Counted from the stretch's first letter, positions 17,938-28,544 are shown. The stretch: 64,000 nt of DNA from CALKJP01 sp046299555 (GCA_046299555.1 JBKBHS010000001.1:558001-622000); one strand, 5' to 3'. The notes: generated by a model not told the origin, from the sequence alone. Numbers and translations are program-made.

Positions 17938-20025
17938 TATCCTAATTATAACAACATTAGTTTTTTTAATAATTGCTTATTTGAAGTTAATCAAATATTG
18001 AAAGATGGACCGTTAGTAAAGCCTGAAACGCGAGTTAGTATGTGGAATGTAAAAAATGTAAACTTCAGAGGTTGTACATTTAAGTATTCAGCAGGTAATG
18101 TGTATGGATTAAATGAACATGGATATGGAATTTATTCTATTGATGCTAAATACAATGTAAGCAATTATTGTAGTAGTACGTTTTTCCCATGTCCAAGCAC
18201 AAGTATTGTTAATTCCCGTTTTGAAAACTTAGAATATGGAATTTACTCTACTTCATCCAATCCTTTATTTAATGCTAATGTAACTAATGCAAAATTTATA
18301 AATAACATTGCCGGGGGTGCATTTTATGGCGGAATGCATTACCCAATATTTAGCGGTTGTCATGTTGATGTAGGCAGCCCTCAAAAATCTTTCGGATTAT
18401 ACTTGCAGTCATGTAAGTACTATAAAATTCAAAACAACGATTTTTTAAATTCTCAAGGTTATTTCGATTGTATTGGTATATATTCAACCTCATCAGGCAA
18501 TGGCGCACATGAAATTTATAGAAATACATTCTCAAACCTGACTCTTGGCATTGCCCCACAAGAGAACAATTCAGGCCTTACTAATAATGATGATGGTTTA
18601 AAAATGAATTGCAATACCTTTAATTTTAATGAATACGATGTTGCAATGATGGGTAATACACCAACTGTAGCATATACACAAGGAGCACAGCCTCTTCCTC
18701 AATTTTTAGTTCGTAATTTTTACGGTGCATCCTGCGGAAATGAAAACCAATGGTTTATATCAAATTCGCATAAAGCAGTAATGCATGCCAGCAATGTTGA
18801 ACCTCAAACACGACCTTTGCCACAGCCCGATTGCAGCGACTTATATGTAAATGTAATCCCAACTTCTATTAGCTATCAACCATCTCATTGTCCAAGCACT
18901 TTTGGCAGTTCTATTTCTGATGTAAAATCTCAAATTTCGCAATTAAAAAACACCATCGAGATTTTGAAAGAAAATTACAAACAGCAATTAGACGGAGGGA
19001 ATACTCAAAATCTTTTAAATTTTGTAAATAGCAATATGTCTTATGGAAACTTAAAAAACATGCTATTAAATTATTCACCTTATTTAAGCGATGATGTATT
19101 ATTAGCGTATTTGAATAAGGCTCAAATTCCAAACGGGCATGTAAAAGAACTTGTTATTGCTAACTCACCGGTTACTATCGAAGTCAAAAATTTAATTGAT
19201 AGTAAAAATTTGCCAAACGGTATAAAACAAGAAATAGATGATGCTCAAAAAGGTATTTCTCCAAGACATATAGCAGAGCTAAATATATCTGTTCATGAGT
19301 TTCAGTTACAGAGTTTAATTTCTGAAGAAATAACATACTATCTAAACGATACACTAAATGCAAATTCCATTGATTCGGCTATTGCAATTATTAAAAATGA
19401 AAGAAGGGAGCATACTGCATGTGAATTGGTTCGTGCATACATGTACAAGGGCGATTACTTAAAAGCTACTGAGATTATAGATACTTTACAAACGAAACCC
19501 GAGTTTAATGATTTTTGTCAATTTCAAAAACTTCTTATAGAACTAAACACATCTGTTGAAAAGTGTTATGTTATAATTGACGACCCCTCTAAAAGACAAT
19601 CATTAGAAGCAGATGCACTTGATGAAAGCAAAGAACATGCATGCCATGCACAGGCAATTTTAAAACAAGTTTTAGAATATAAATATGAAGAATTAAAACT
19701 TTTGCCTGATTTACAAAGCTTAAGAATTGCTACTTTCAATACAAGTGAATTGGTGGATGATATTGTACAAGACAAAATTTTTGGAATATCTATTTATCCT
19801 AACCCTACCAATAATGGCTTTGTTGTAAACTATAAAAATGAAAACGATAAAAACATTACAATTAAGATAATAGATGTAACGGGAAAACTGATAGACTCAT
19901 TTGAATTGTCGGCAAATTCAGAAAAATTTTACGAAACATCTAAATTAAACAATTCAATTTATTTTGCATTGTTTTATATTGATAATGAAATGGTAAAACA
20001 AGAAAAAGTATTAATTTCTAAATAA
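17938..20025 (+). pseudogene. beta-helix and T9SS-sorting part of the interrupted metalloprotease gene
   Basis: This is the in-frame continuation after the TAG (695 codons; an internal TTG at 17998 and ATG at 18040 are the only near candidates for restart, and neither has a signal peptide after it). It holds right-handed parallel beta-helix repeats (NVNFRGCTFKYS, SIVNSRFENLEYGIYS, NTFSNLTLGI), a helical region at about 18900-19700, and a type A T9SS sorting domain (IYPNPTNNGFVVNY to the final KQEKVLISK). Without readthrough this part would not be exported. It looks undecayed otherwise, so the stop is recent, an assembly error, or suppressed. Confidence 0.75.
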
Positions 20026-20031
20026 ATGCTT

Positions 20032-20062
20032 CCCCCCCCAACTAGTTGGGGGGGGGATTTTT
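20032..20062 (+). terminator. C8/G9 hairpin terminator
   Basis: A run of eight C (20032-20039), the palindromic core AACTAGTT and nine G (20048-20056) form a perfect 24-base palindrome followed by ATTTTT. It sits 6 bases after the stop of the beta-helix gene, the right place for an intrinsic terminator. A homopolymeric G/C stem is strange in this AT-rich genome. Confidence 0.7.
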
Positions 20063-20065
20063 GTT

Positions 20066-21598
20066 ATGATAAAAAAACATTACATAGTATATTTTTTATT
20101 TTTAATAGCTGTTAGCTACGGCAATGCACAAAATGCAAATATGTTTTTAAAAACATATTTCTTATTGCCACATAATTACAGCGAAAGCTATGGTGTGGCA
20201 GAAACCCCTTATGGCTATATGATTGCCGGAATAAATTTAGAAACCGAAAACAACATCAATTATTGGGCATACGCATTAATAGGAGTTAACTGGTATGGCG
20301 ATACTATATGGACTAAATCGTATAGAATAAACAATGGAGGAGTAGGCAGCGGGATGTGGATTTATGATTTTATAAAAAAAGATGGCGATAACTATTATTC
20401 AACTGCCAATATTTATTACCCTAATAGTTATTGGACAAGTGTTTTAATAAAAGTAAACGAATTTGGCGACACGCTTTGGACTAAAGAATATTTGCCGGAT
20501 AATTCATTTACAACCCTTACAACTAAATCTGTCAATAAAACTAAAGATAATGGTTTTATTCTATCAGGAAGTATTGGCAATAGCAATTACGAAAGTATTA
20601 TTTTAATAAAAACGGATTCCTTGGGAAATGAAATATGGAGAAAAATACATGATATAAATAATAATATTTTCCAGTGGGTATATTCCGCTATTGAAGATTC
20701 GCTAACAGGCAGGTTTATTTTTACAGGATATAGGTATATTAATAACAAATATCACTCTTATATATTTATAACAGATAGTATTGGCAATATTATTATTCAA
20801 AGAAATTTTGGCGGGCCCCATGGAAGTACCTTACATTCAATACAAGCTACATCTGATAATAGGTTTATTGCGTCAGGGAATGAAGAGACAGGCAATATAC
20901 ACGGTTCATGGCCTTTATCTAAAGGCTTATTAATAAAATTTGATATACAGGGCAATTTAATTTGGAAAAAAGTATATGGCGAGGAGCAAATGTTAAATTA
21001 TTTTGCATCAACGGTAATAACAGAAGGAGATAGTATAGTAGTATCAGGTCAATACGACAGTATTTATACACAAGGTCTTGGTTTAAACAGCATGTTTCAA
21101 TTATACAAAATGGCACCCAATGGAGATATAGTTTGGAAACGCTATTTTGATATTACCCAGCCTGATAGTATTGGAGGTGGTTATGTTCAAGATTTACCTC
21201 AAAGCCTTATCAAAACATCAGATGGTGGTTATTGTATAACAGGATATTCCGCTTATAGTAATCAAAATCCATTTTTATTATTAAAATTAAACGAATGGGG
21301 CTGCGATACCTTAAACTGCCAGTATGTAGGCGTAAACGAATTAGAGCATAAGCCAAATATTAACATATACCCCAACCCTGCAAACAGTATTATAAATATA
21401 GAGTTTCCTTTATCAGTACCTTTTAAAAATACCTATATAGAAATAAAAGATTTAACCGGAAAAATACTGCATACGCAAATCATAACAGAATATGAAAATA
21501 CGCTTAACGTATCATTTTTAAAACCATCGCTTTATATTGTTTCTGTAATATCAGATAATAAAATTATTACGCATCAAAAATTAATAATTAAAAAATAA
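20066..21598 (+). CDS. secreted repeat protein with type A T9SS sorting domain
   Basis: This encodes 510 residues. It has a signal peptide at 1-21 (VSYGNA/QNA). The body consists of about seven repeats of the kind LIKVNEFGDTLWTKEY and LIKTDSLGNEIWRK, which resemble beta-propeller (delta-60-like) blades. The C-terminal 80 residues are a type A sorting domain (INIYPNPANSIINIEF ... HQKLIIKK). It is exported by the Por/T9SS machinery to the cell surface or medium; the ligand or function is unknown. It is followed 6 bases later by another T9SS protein. Confidence 0.85.
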   Translation: MIKKHYIVYFLFLIAVSYGNAQNANMFLKTYFLLPHNYSESYGVAETPYGYMIAGINLETENNINYWAYALIGVNWYGDTIWTKSYRINNGGVGSGMWIYDFIKKDGDNYYSTANIYYPNSYWTSVLIKVNEFGDTLWTKEYLPDNSFTTLTTKSVNKTKDNGFILSGSIGNSNYESIILIKTDSLGNEIWRKIHDINNNIFQWVYSAIEDSLTGRFIFTGYRYINNKYHSYIFITDSIGNIIIQRNFGGPHGSTLHSIQATSDNRFIASGNEETGNIHGSWPLSKGLLIKFDIQGNLIWKKVYGEEQMLNYFASTVITEGDSIVVSGQYDSIYTQGLGLNSMFQLYKMAPNGDIVWKRYFDITQPDSIGGGYVQDLPQSLIKTSDGGYCITGYSAYSNQNPFLLLKLNEWGCDTLNCQYVGVNELEHKPNINIYPNPANSIINIEFPLSVPFKNTYIEIKDLTGKILHTQIITEYENTLNVSFLKPSLYIVSVISDNKIITHQKLIIKK

Positions 21599-21604
21599 CA
21601 AGCC

Positions 21605-22525
21605 ATGCAAATACGGCAATTTATATTAATACTTAGCCTACTTGGCAGTTTAGGAGTTACGGCTCAAACATGGTGCCCACCGGGTGCGGAGTGGTATTAT
21701 GGGTATCCTACGTATAATGGTTATGTAAGAGTTAAATACGAAAGCGATACAATTATAAATTCTGTAACTGCCAAAAAACTTTCTAAATACTATGAGGGAA
21801 TAGATTTATGGTCTGGAGTTAATCCATACGCACAGTATGGCACGCCCGAATTTATGTATGAACAAAATGGAGTCGTATATGTTTGGTATAGTAATAATTG
21901 GGATACCTTATACGATATAAATGCTACAATTGGCGATACTTGGCGTTTGGCAAAACAGCCTGATATTACAGGAAATTGTGATAGCAATTCTACTTTAACA
22001 GTAATTGATACCGGAACCATTATTGTTAGTGGTGTTCCACTCCGTTATTTGGATGTTGTTTTAAATTATGGTACTAATTGGCCATTTACACAAATAACAA
22101 CAAAAATAATTGAGGTGATAGGATTTATAGATGTTTTATTCCCTTATGAAATTTGTAATCAATCACATGATGTGTTTGATGCGGATTGTTTGAGATGTTA
22201 CTCCGATGAAAATATACCCATATATACATATTGCCAATCTCCCTCTTGCACCTATTATATAATCCCAAGTGTTAATGAGCATGAGCAAAATAACTCTTTA
22301 CAAATATACCCCAATCCTGCAAGCACAATACTAAATATAAACCTGCCTAATAATGTTAGTATAATTAGTATTTATAATTATGCAGGGCAATTAGTAGCGC
22401 AAAAAACACTAAGCAATAATGAGCAGTTTATCCAACTAAATGTAGTGCATTATTCTTCGGGCATTTACTGGCTGCAAGTACAAGGGCAAGATGCTGTGCA
22501 GGTTAAAAAGTTTGTAAAGCAATAA
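21605..22525 (+). CDS. secreted protein with type A T9SS sorting domain
   Basis: This encodes 306 residues with a signal peptide at 1-20 (LGVTAQ/TWC). The middle domain (about 21-225) has many Tyr and Trp, several Cys near its end (CNQSHDVFDADCLRC) and no family I recognise. The C-terminus is a type A sorting domain (LQIYPNPASTILNINLP ... VKKFVKQ). It starts 6 bases after the preceding T9SS gene and ends 5 bases before a membrane protein gene, so these are probably one transcript. Confidence 0.8.
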   Translation: MQIRQFILILSLLGSLGVTAQTWCPPGAEWYYGYPTYNGYVRVKYESDTIINSVTAKKLSKYYEGIDLWSGVNPYAQYGTPEFMYEQNGVVYVWYSNNWDTLYDINATIGDTWRLAKQPDITGNCDSNSTLTVIDTGTIIVSGVPLRYLDVVLNYGTNWPFTQITTKIIEVIGFIDVLFPYEICNQSHDVFDADCLRCYSDENIPIYTYCQSPSCTYYIIPSVNEHEQNNSLQIYPNPASTILNINLPNNVSIISIYNYAGQLVAQKTLSNNEQFIQLNVVHYSSGIYWLQVQGQDAVQVKKFVKQ

Positions 22526-22530
22526 AAATT

Positions 22531-23922
22531 ATGCAAAACATCTATAAACTTATACCTTGGTTTATTGCCGCATGGACAGTTTTAATGTTGGCTTCGCTTA
22601 AATTAGGGTGGTTAGATTCGTTTTTTTGGGCTGCTGAAAATGCCCAAGTGCAAGGCATAGATTATTTCGCTTTGCCCAAATCGTATTTGAATTTATTGGA
22701 AGGAAGAAGTGCTTTTGATACCTGGGGCGGAGAAACTTATGGACCTTATGCTACCTGGTACTTAGGCCATCCTGCTTTTTCGGTATTTGTCATGTTTTGG
22801 TTTTCTTTTTTTTCTCCCTGGGTGAGTTATGCCGCATTTGTAATTTTTTCTTTATCACTGTTAATATATTCGGCACATCATTTTTCAAAGCTTGCCGCTA
22901 ATAGCTATGAAAAGGTAATGTCTTACTTTTTATTGCTCTGTGCTTTTCCTGTTTATTGGATGTTGTATGTGGGCAATATGCATGCACCATTGGTATTGGC
23001 AATGTCTCTGTTATTAATTGCCGTTTATGAAATGCTTTACGGCAACGATGATAAAAGTGCTAATCAAAAATTATTAGTAGGCTTATTAATTTCTTTTTTA
23101 TCGAAGCCAATAGTTATACTCATGTTGCCTGCTTTATTGCTGGTGTGTGAAACACGCAAATCTACCTTTCAAGCGCTTAGCATTTATGTAGCAGTGTCGG
23201 TATTATTTATTATTGTTCCAACATTAAATCCCGAAGGAATTGGTATGGCTCGCTTACTGAATACCATGTTTGATTTTGAATTCATTAAAGAAAACATGAA
23301 TATTTATAAAAACAAGTTTGTGCTGAATGAATACATGAAAGACAATGCCATACATTGGCTGAATTTAATAGCACAATCGGAGCATCGTTTAAATCATATT
23401 GAGGTGTTTTCTTTACCTGTTTTTATAGATAGTATGATGGAAAAACAAATGCCGGCAAGTATCTACAAATGGCCTATTCATATTTCTCTGTTGCTTTCGG
23501 CTACTTTGTTTTTTATACGTGATAAAAAAGCGCGCTTAACAAGTTTAATGCTATTGTTATCTGCAATATCTCTTACTTTTTATTTAAGTTATAATACCGT
23601 TTGGGAATATCAATACGCTTCATTAATGCCTGTAATTGCGCTCTTATATTTTTTAAGAAACAAAGGTATTTTTACTAAAGTGGAGTTTAATACAATTATT
23701 GCATTAAGTATTTTTTTCTATTTACCAAGTTTTTATTTTTTGTTGCCCCAAAAAGAAGTATTTGATTTGACTGAATTTAATATTATACGTTTTAACAGAG
23801 TAATACCTGCTTTGCTCTTGTTTTTAGTGTTATCAATCAAAATTGCAAGAATTGTTGTATCTAATTTTCAATTAAGAAAACCTGATATTTACGGCTATAT
23901 TAATAGTGTATTTTTTAATTAG
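22531..23922 (+). CDS. polytopic membrane protein, possible GT-C glycosyltransferase
   Basis: This 463-residue protein has about ten hydrophobic helices and a long N-terminal extracytoplasmic loop (FALPKSYLNLLEGRSAFDTWGG in part: RSAFDTWGGETYGPYATWY). That layout resembles GT87/GT-C lipid-linked mannosyltransferases, but I see no decisive catalytic motif. The adjacent TMTC-like protein supports a role in glycan transfer at the inner membrane. Its last 8 bases overlap the 3' end of the convergent TPR gene. Confidence 0.65.
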   Translation: MQNIYKLIPWFIAAWTVLMLASLKLGWLDSFFWAAENAQVQGIDYFALPKSYLNLLEGRSAFDTWGGETYGPYATWYLGHPAFSVFVMFWFSFFSPWVSYAAFVIFSLSLLIYSAHHFSKLAANSYEKVMSYFLLLCAFPVYWMLYVGNMHAPLVLAMSLLLIAVYEMLYGNDDKSANQKLLVGLLISFLSKPIVILMLPALLLVCETRKSTFQALSIYVAVSVLFIIVPTLNPEGIGMARLLNTMFDFEFIKENMNIYKNKFVLNEYMKDNAIHWLNLIAQSEHRLNHIEVFSLPVFIDSMMEKQMPASIYKWPIHISLLLSATLFFIRDKKARLTSLMLLLSAISLTFYLSYNTVWEYQYASLMPVIALLYFLRNKGIFTKVEFNTIIALSIFFYLPSFYFLLPQKEVFDLTEFNIIRFNRVIPALLLFLVLSIKIARIVVSNFQLRKPDIYGYINSVFFN

Positions 23923-24361
23923 TGTTTTTACTTTTTTCATCCATTGCCCAAGCCAAATTGTTTTTGGCTAATTGAAAATTAGGGTCTAATGCTACTGCTT
24001 TTGCACCAGCTTCTATCGCTTTATCATATTCTTTCATTAAGGTATAAGCTACACACAAATTATTATAAACTATGGCACTTGAAGGATTTAATTCCATTGC
24101 TTTAGTTAAAGGTTCTATACTTTTTTCTGGCATTTGATTATTTATATAAGCAACCGATAAATCAATTAAATTATTAAACGTTGGATTTTCGCGAGCATTT
24201 TTTTCAAAATCTTCAATGGTATTAGTTGCTTGTATATTAACTTGTGGAATTTCTGCCGATTCTTTTTTTACTTCATTTTTAAAAATAAATAAATAGGCAA
24301 TAGGAATAATAAATAAAATAGCTAAAAATATGTATTGGTATTTTTTTAAGGAATTATCCAT
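23915..24361 (-). CDS. membrane-anchored TPR protein
   Basis: This encodes 148 residues: an N-terminal transmembrane anchor (about 8-27) and then about three tetratricopeptide repeats (AIVYNNLCVAYTLMKEYDKA, then IEAGAKAVALDPNFQLAKNN). Its C-terminal 50 residues closely match the C-terminus of the divergent neighbour at 24441-26456 (AIAYNNIGSAYNLMKKWDEA and PDFQLAKNNL), so one was probably copied from the other. It is likely a scaffold for protein contacts. It overlaps the preceding gene by 8 bases tail to tail. Confidence 0.85.
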   Translation of the reverse strand: MDNSLKKYQYIFLAILFIIPIAYLFIFKNEVKKESAEIPQVNIQATNTIEDFEKNARENPTFNNLIDLSVAYINNQMPEKSIEPLTKAMELNPSSAIVYNNLCVAYTLMKEYDKAIEAGAKAVALDPNFQLAKNNLAWAMDEKSKNTN

Positions 24362-24382
24362 AAGGAGATTTTAATTGGTATC

Positions 24383-24390
24383 CAAATTTA
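24383..24390 (-). promoter_or_regulatory. -7 promoter box of the TPR gene
   Basis: TAAATTTG on the minus strand fits TAnnTTTG and ends 21 bases before the ATG at 24361. Confidence 0.4.
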
Positions 24391-24440
24391 TATAAACTTG
24401 TGTTATATTTACCATATTTGTATTGTTATTAGCATAAAAA

Positions 24441-26456
24441 ATGAATTTCAAAAAGCCACATCTAATCCTTTTTATAGTATTAATTTTCACAGCAATTACC
24501 TATAGCAATCATTTCAATAATGGCTTTCATTTTGATGATTCACATGCAGTAGAATCTAACGTGTATATTCGCGATTTAAGTAATATACCGCGCTTTTTTA
24601 AAGATGGAACCACCTTTAGTTCATTACCGGCAAATCAGTCTTATCGTCCAATTGTTACAACAAGTCTTGCTATAGATTATTGGCTTGGAAACGGATACAA
24701 TTTGTTTTATTTTCATTTATCCACCTTTGTTTTATTTCTTATACAAGGAGTATTAATGTATTTTTTTTTCCGAAAAGTTTTAAATCTAGCTTGGCAAACT
24801 CAATGGAATGAATATATAGCATTAGCTGCTGTTGCATGGTATTTATTACATCCTGCCAATGCAGAAACTATTAATTACGTAATAGCCCGTTCAGATTCAA
24901 TTTCAACGCTATTTGTAGTGTTAGCTTTTGTAATGTACATTTATTCGAATGTTTCCAGGAAATACCATTTGTATTTAATTCCGGTTGGAATAGGGGCACT
25001 TGCAAAACCTCCTGCTGTTATGTTTGCTCCCATGTTGCTTTTTTATGTGGCTTTTTTCGAAAAAGATTTATCAATACACGATTTCTTTTCTAAAAATTCA
25101 CTTTCCAAAATAATCGAAACAATAAAAGAGGTAATACCATCATTTGTGTTTTCGGCTTTCATGTTTTTATTTATTCAAAAAATGGAACCTGAAACTTGGG
25201 ATCCGGGAGGTTTTTCTAAATTTAATTATTTAATTACACAACCATTTGTAATGGTATATTATGTAGTTACATTTTTTCTTCCGGTTTCATTAAGTGCCGA
25301 TACAGATTGGACTCCTTTGCAAAGTATAAGCGACATGCGTTTTTGGGTAGGTATGATGTTGGTTATAGGAATGATTTTTACTGCTATTGTTTTTTCAAAA
25401 GACAAAAGATTGCGTCCGGTTTCTTTTGGAATAATTTGGTTCTTTTTAGCATTATTGCCCACATCCAGTATTGTTCCGTTAGCTGAAGTGATGAACGATC
25501 ACCGTTTGTTTTTTCCATATGTAGGCATGGTAATAAGTGTAACTTGGGTTATTGCCTTACTGCTATATAAATCGAAAGAAAAAATAATAGCCAACCATGT
25601 TTATCGTTATTCCTTGCTTGCTATAATTTTTATTTTATTGGGAACATATGCTTATGGAACGTATCAACGCAATAAAGTTTGGAAAACCGAAGAATCATTA
25701 TGGTTAGATGTAACCATAAAAAGTCCCAAAAATGGTCGTGGGATGATGAATTACGGATTAACCCAAATGCAAAAAGGCAATTATGAAACTGCTTTAAAAT
25801 ACTTTATAAAGGCTCAAGAACTTACTCCGTATTATTCATATGTTTTTATAAATAAAGCCATTTGTTTAAATGCAATGGGTAAAGATAAAGCAGAAGTGGA
25901 GCGTAATTTTAAATATGCCATTGAACTAAATCCAAATCATTATAACGGATATTATTTTTACGGAGACTGGTTGTTAAACAGTGGACGAACCAAAGAAGCT
26001 GCCGAAAATTTAGCAATTGCAGTACAAAAGTCCCCAAACTTTATTGATGCGCGCCATCGTTTAATGACAGCTTATGCCATGCTGGAAGATTTTACCAATT
26101 TAAAAATATTGGCAGAGCAAACACTTGCTATGGTACCTAATGACCCAATTGCTTTAAAGTACATAAACTTGGATAAGGGAGAAATTGAAATTAAAGATGA
26201 AACATATTACATAAATAAAGGCTTGGCTTTATACAATTCCGGTAATTTTGAAGAAGCCATTAAAACATGGCAAGAAGTATTAAAACTTAATCCAAATAAT
26301 GCCATTGCTTATAACAACATCGGTTCTGCCTATAATCTTATGAAAAAATGGGACGAAGCCATTCCCTATTTTAACAAAGCATTGGCATTAAATCCTGATT
26401 TTCAATTAGCAAAAAACAATTTAGAAGTAGCAATTAACGGTAAAAAAGCTAATTAG
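24441..26456 (+). CDS. TMTC-like membrane glycosyltransferase with TPR domain
   Basis: This is 671 residues. The N-terminus YSNHFNNGFHFDDSHAVESN carries the Asp pair D32-D33 in the first extracytoplasmic loop, the catalytic position of GT-C enzymes. About eleven transmembrane helices follow to about residue 410, and then tetratricopeptide repeats to the end (WKTEESLWLDVTIKSPKNGR introduces them). This is the architecture of TMTC-type O-mannosyltransferases and their bacterial relatives. The donor is presumably a polyprenyl-phosphate sugar; the acceptor is unknown. It is divergent from the small TPR protein that shares its C-terminal repeats. Confidence 0.8.
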   Translation: MNFKKPHLILFIVLIFTAITYSNHFNNGFHFDDSHAVESNVYIRDLSNIPRFFKDGTTFSSLPANQSYRPIVTTSLAIDYWLGNGYNLFYFHLSTFVLFLIQGVLMYFFFRKVLNLAWQTQWNEYIALAAVAWYLLHPANAETINYVIARSDSISTLFVVLAFVMYIYSNVSRKYHLYLIPVGIGALAKPPAVMFAPMLLFYVAFFEKDLSIHDFFSKNSLSKIIETIKEVIPSFVFSAFMFLFIQKMEPETWDPGGFSKFNYLITQPFVMVYYVVTFFLPVSLSADTDWTPLQSISDMRFWVGMMLVIGMIFTAIVFSKDKRLRPVSFGIIWFFLALLPTSSIVPLAEVMNDHRLFFPYVGMVISVTWVIALLLYKSKEKIIANHVYRYSLLAIIFILLGTYAYGTYQRNKVWKTEESLWLDVTIKSPKNGRGMMNYGLTQMQKGNYETALKYFIKAQELTPYYSYVFINKAICLNAMGKDKAEVERNFKYAIELNPNHYNGYYFYGDWLLNSGRTKEAAENLAIAVQKSPNFIDARHRLMTAYAMLEDFTNLKILAEQTLAMVPNDPIALKYINLDKGEIEIKDETYYINKGLALYNSGNFEEAIKTWQEVLKLNPNNAIAYNNIGSAYNLMKKWDEAIPYFNKALALNPDFQLAKNNLEVAINGKKAN

Positions 26457-26534
26457 CTTTAATAAAAAAATCATAATTATTTTATTAATAGAATTCTCTT
26501 AAAGCTAATGCCATAGGTTTGCTTATAAATATTG

Positions 26535-26542
26535 TATCTTTG
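26535..26542 (+). promoter_or_regulatory. -7 promoter box of lepA
   Basis: TATCTTTG fits TAnnTTTG; the expected transcription start near 26549 leaves a leader of about 19 bases before the ATG at 26568. Confidence 0.55.
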
Positions 26543-26567
26543 CCTAAGATTATTGCAATTTAATACA

Positions 26568-28361
26568 ATGGAACATATACGTAATTTCTGCATAATAGCA
26601 CATATCGATCACGGAAAAAGTACCTTGGCCGACCGATTATTGGAATTTACAAAAACCATCAGCGACCGTGAAAAACAAGATCAAGTGTTGGATGACATGG
26701 ATTTAGAGCGTGAACGCGGTATTACCATTAAAAGCCACGCCATTCAAATGAATTATACTTCTAAAAATGGTAAAAGCTATGTATTAAACTTGATAGATAC
26801 TCCGGGACATGTTGATTTTTCGTATGAAGTATCACGTTCTATTGCAGCATGCGAAGGGGCTTTGCTATTGGTTGATGCAACGCAGGGAATTCAGGCACAA
26901 ACCATATCTAACCTTTATTTAGCCATTGACCAAGGATTAGAAATTATTCCCGTTTTAAACAAAATGGACTTGCCAAGCGCTATGCCCGAAGAGGTAAAAG
27001 ATCAAATTGTAGACATGATTGGGTGTAAGCGCGAAGATATTATATCAACCAGCGGTAAAACAGGTTTAGGAGTAGATTTACTTTTAGAAGCAATAATCGA
27101 AAGAATCCCTGCTCCAAAAGGAGATAAAAATGCCCCCTTGCAAGCATTGATTTTCGATTCGGTTTTTAATTCTTTTAGAGGAATCATTGCTTATTACAGA
27201 ATTGTAAACGGAACATTACGTAAAGGCGATAAAGTAAAATTTGTAAATACCGGCAAAGAATATGTGGCCGATGAGGTTGGAATATTGCGCCTAAAACCCG
27301 AACCAAGAAACGAAGTTTTTGCCGGGGATGTAGGCTATATCATTTCCGGTATTAAAGATGCTCGCGAAGTTAAAGTAGGCGATACCATAACCACAGTTGA
27401 CAATCCTTGTACCGAAGCCATAAAAGGTTTTGAAGAAGTAAAACCCATGGTATTTGCGGGAATTTATCCGGTAGATACTGACGATTACGAAGAACTTCGC
27501 GAAGCAATGGATAAATTGCGATTAAATGATGCCTCGCTTACCTATGAGCCTGAATCATCTGCAGCTTTAGGTTTTGGGTTTCGATGCGGATTTTTGGGAA
27601 TGTTACACATGGAAATTGTTCAGGAGCGTTTAGAACGTGAGTTTAATATGAATGTTATAACAACGGTTCCTAACGTTTCATATTTAGCTTATACTACCAA
27701 AGGCGAAAAAATTGTGGTAAATAATCCTTCAGATTTGCCTGATCCGGCTAAGCTCGATTATGTTGAAGAGCCTTATATTAAAGCCAGCATAATTACCAAA
27801 GCAGAATACATAGGCCCGATAATGACTTTATGTATTGAAAAAAGAGGCAATTTGGTTAATCAACATTACATTACGGCAGACAGGGTAGAACTGGTATTTG
27901 AAATGCCATTGGCAGAAATTGTGTTTGATTTTTATGATCGATTAAAAAGTATTTCTCGCGGTTATGCATCGTTCGATTACCATCCTCTGGAATATCGTCA
28001 ATCTAATCTTGTAAAAATGGATATTTTACTAAATGGCGATCAAGTCGATGCTTTATCGGCTCTTATACATCGAGATAATGCATATGCCTTTGGAAAAAAA
28101 ATATGTGAGAAGTTAAAAGAATTAATTCCCCGCCAACAATTTATGATTGCCATACAAGCAGCCATTGGATCTAAAGTGATAGCTCGTGAAACCATTAGTG
28201 CTTTGCGTAAAGATGTAACGGCAAAATGCTATGGAGGCGATATTTCACGTAAGCGTAAATTATTGGAAAAACAAAAAGAAGGTAAAAAACGCATGCGTCA
28301 GGTGGGGAGCGTAGAAATTCCACAACAAGCATTTATGGCGGTATTAAAACTGAATGATTAG
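26568..28361 (+). CDS. lepA: elongation factor 4
   Basis: This encodes 597 residues from the ATG at 26568; an in-frame TTG at 26532 lies upstream of the promoter box and is rejected. GTPase motifs: AHIDHGKSTL (11-20), RGIT (50-53), DTPGH (77-81), NKMD (131-134). The EF4-specific C-terminal domain ends in RKRKLLEKQKEGKKRMRQVG and PQQAFMAVLK. EF4 back-translocates or remodels stalled ribosomes. It is a single gene. Confidence 0.98.
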   Translation: MEHIRNFCIIAHIDHGKSTLADRLLEFTKTISDREKQDQVLDDMDLERERGITIKSHAIQMNYTSKNGKSYVLNLIDTPGHVDFSYEVSRSIAACEGALLLVDATQGIQAQTISNLYLAIDQGLEIIPVLNKMDLPSAMPEEVKDQIVDMIGCKREDIISTSGKTGLGVDLLLEAIIERIPAPKGDKNAPLQALIFDSVFNSFRGIIAYYRIVNGTLRKGDKVKFVNTGKEYVADEVGILRLKPEPRNEVFAGDVGYIISGIKDAREVKVGDTITTVDNPCTEAIKGFEEVKPMVFAGIYPVDTDDYEELREAMDKLRLNDASLTYEPESSAALGFGFRCGFLGMLHMEIVQERLEREFNMNVITTVPNVSYLAYTTKGEKIVVNNPSDLPDPAKLDYVEEPYIKASIITKAEYIGPIMTLCIEKRGNLVNQHYITADRVELVFEMPLAEIVFDFYDRLKSISRGYASFDYHPLEYRQSNLVKMDILLNGDQVDALSALIHRDNAYAFGKKICEKLKELIPRQQFMIAIQAAIGSKVIARETISALRKDVTAKCYGGDISRKRKLLEKQKEGKKRMRQVGSVEIPQQAFMAVLKLND

Positions 28362-28369
28362 CAGGTTGT

Positions 28370-28516
28370 ATGAAAAATCAAACTGATAAGATTATTAAAG
28401 AAAATTCATTTAACGAAATCTATTACAAACGATTTAAAATGTTGATGAAATTAATCAGGATTGATAAAATGTTGAAGGGGGCAAAAATTATTCATGTTAG
28501 CAATCTACAGAAATAA
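28370..28516 (+). CDS. possible small ORF (48 residues), doubtful
   Basis: An ATG-initiated frame 8 bases after lepA encodes a Lys/Ile-rich 48-residue peptide (MKNQTDKIIKENSFNEIYYK at its start). There is no motif, promoter or known relative. It precedes a nucleotidyltransferase relic and may be decayed coding sequence rather than a gene. Confidence 0.2.
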   Translation: MKNQTDKIIKENSFNEIYYKRFKMLMKLIRIDKMLKGAKIIHVSNLQK

Positions 28517-28544
28517 AAATGGATTACTTGAGTTAATGCTATAA

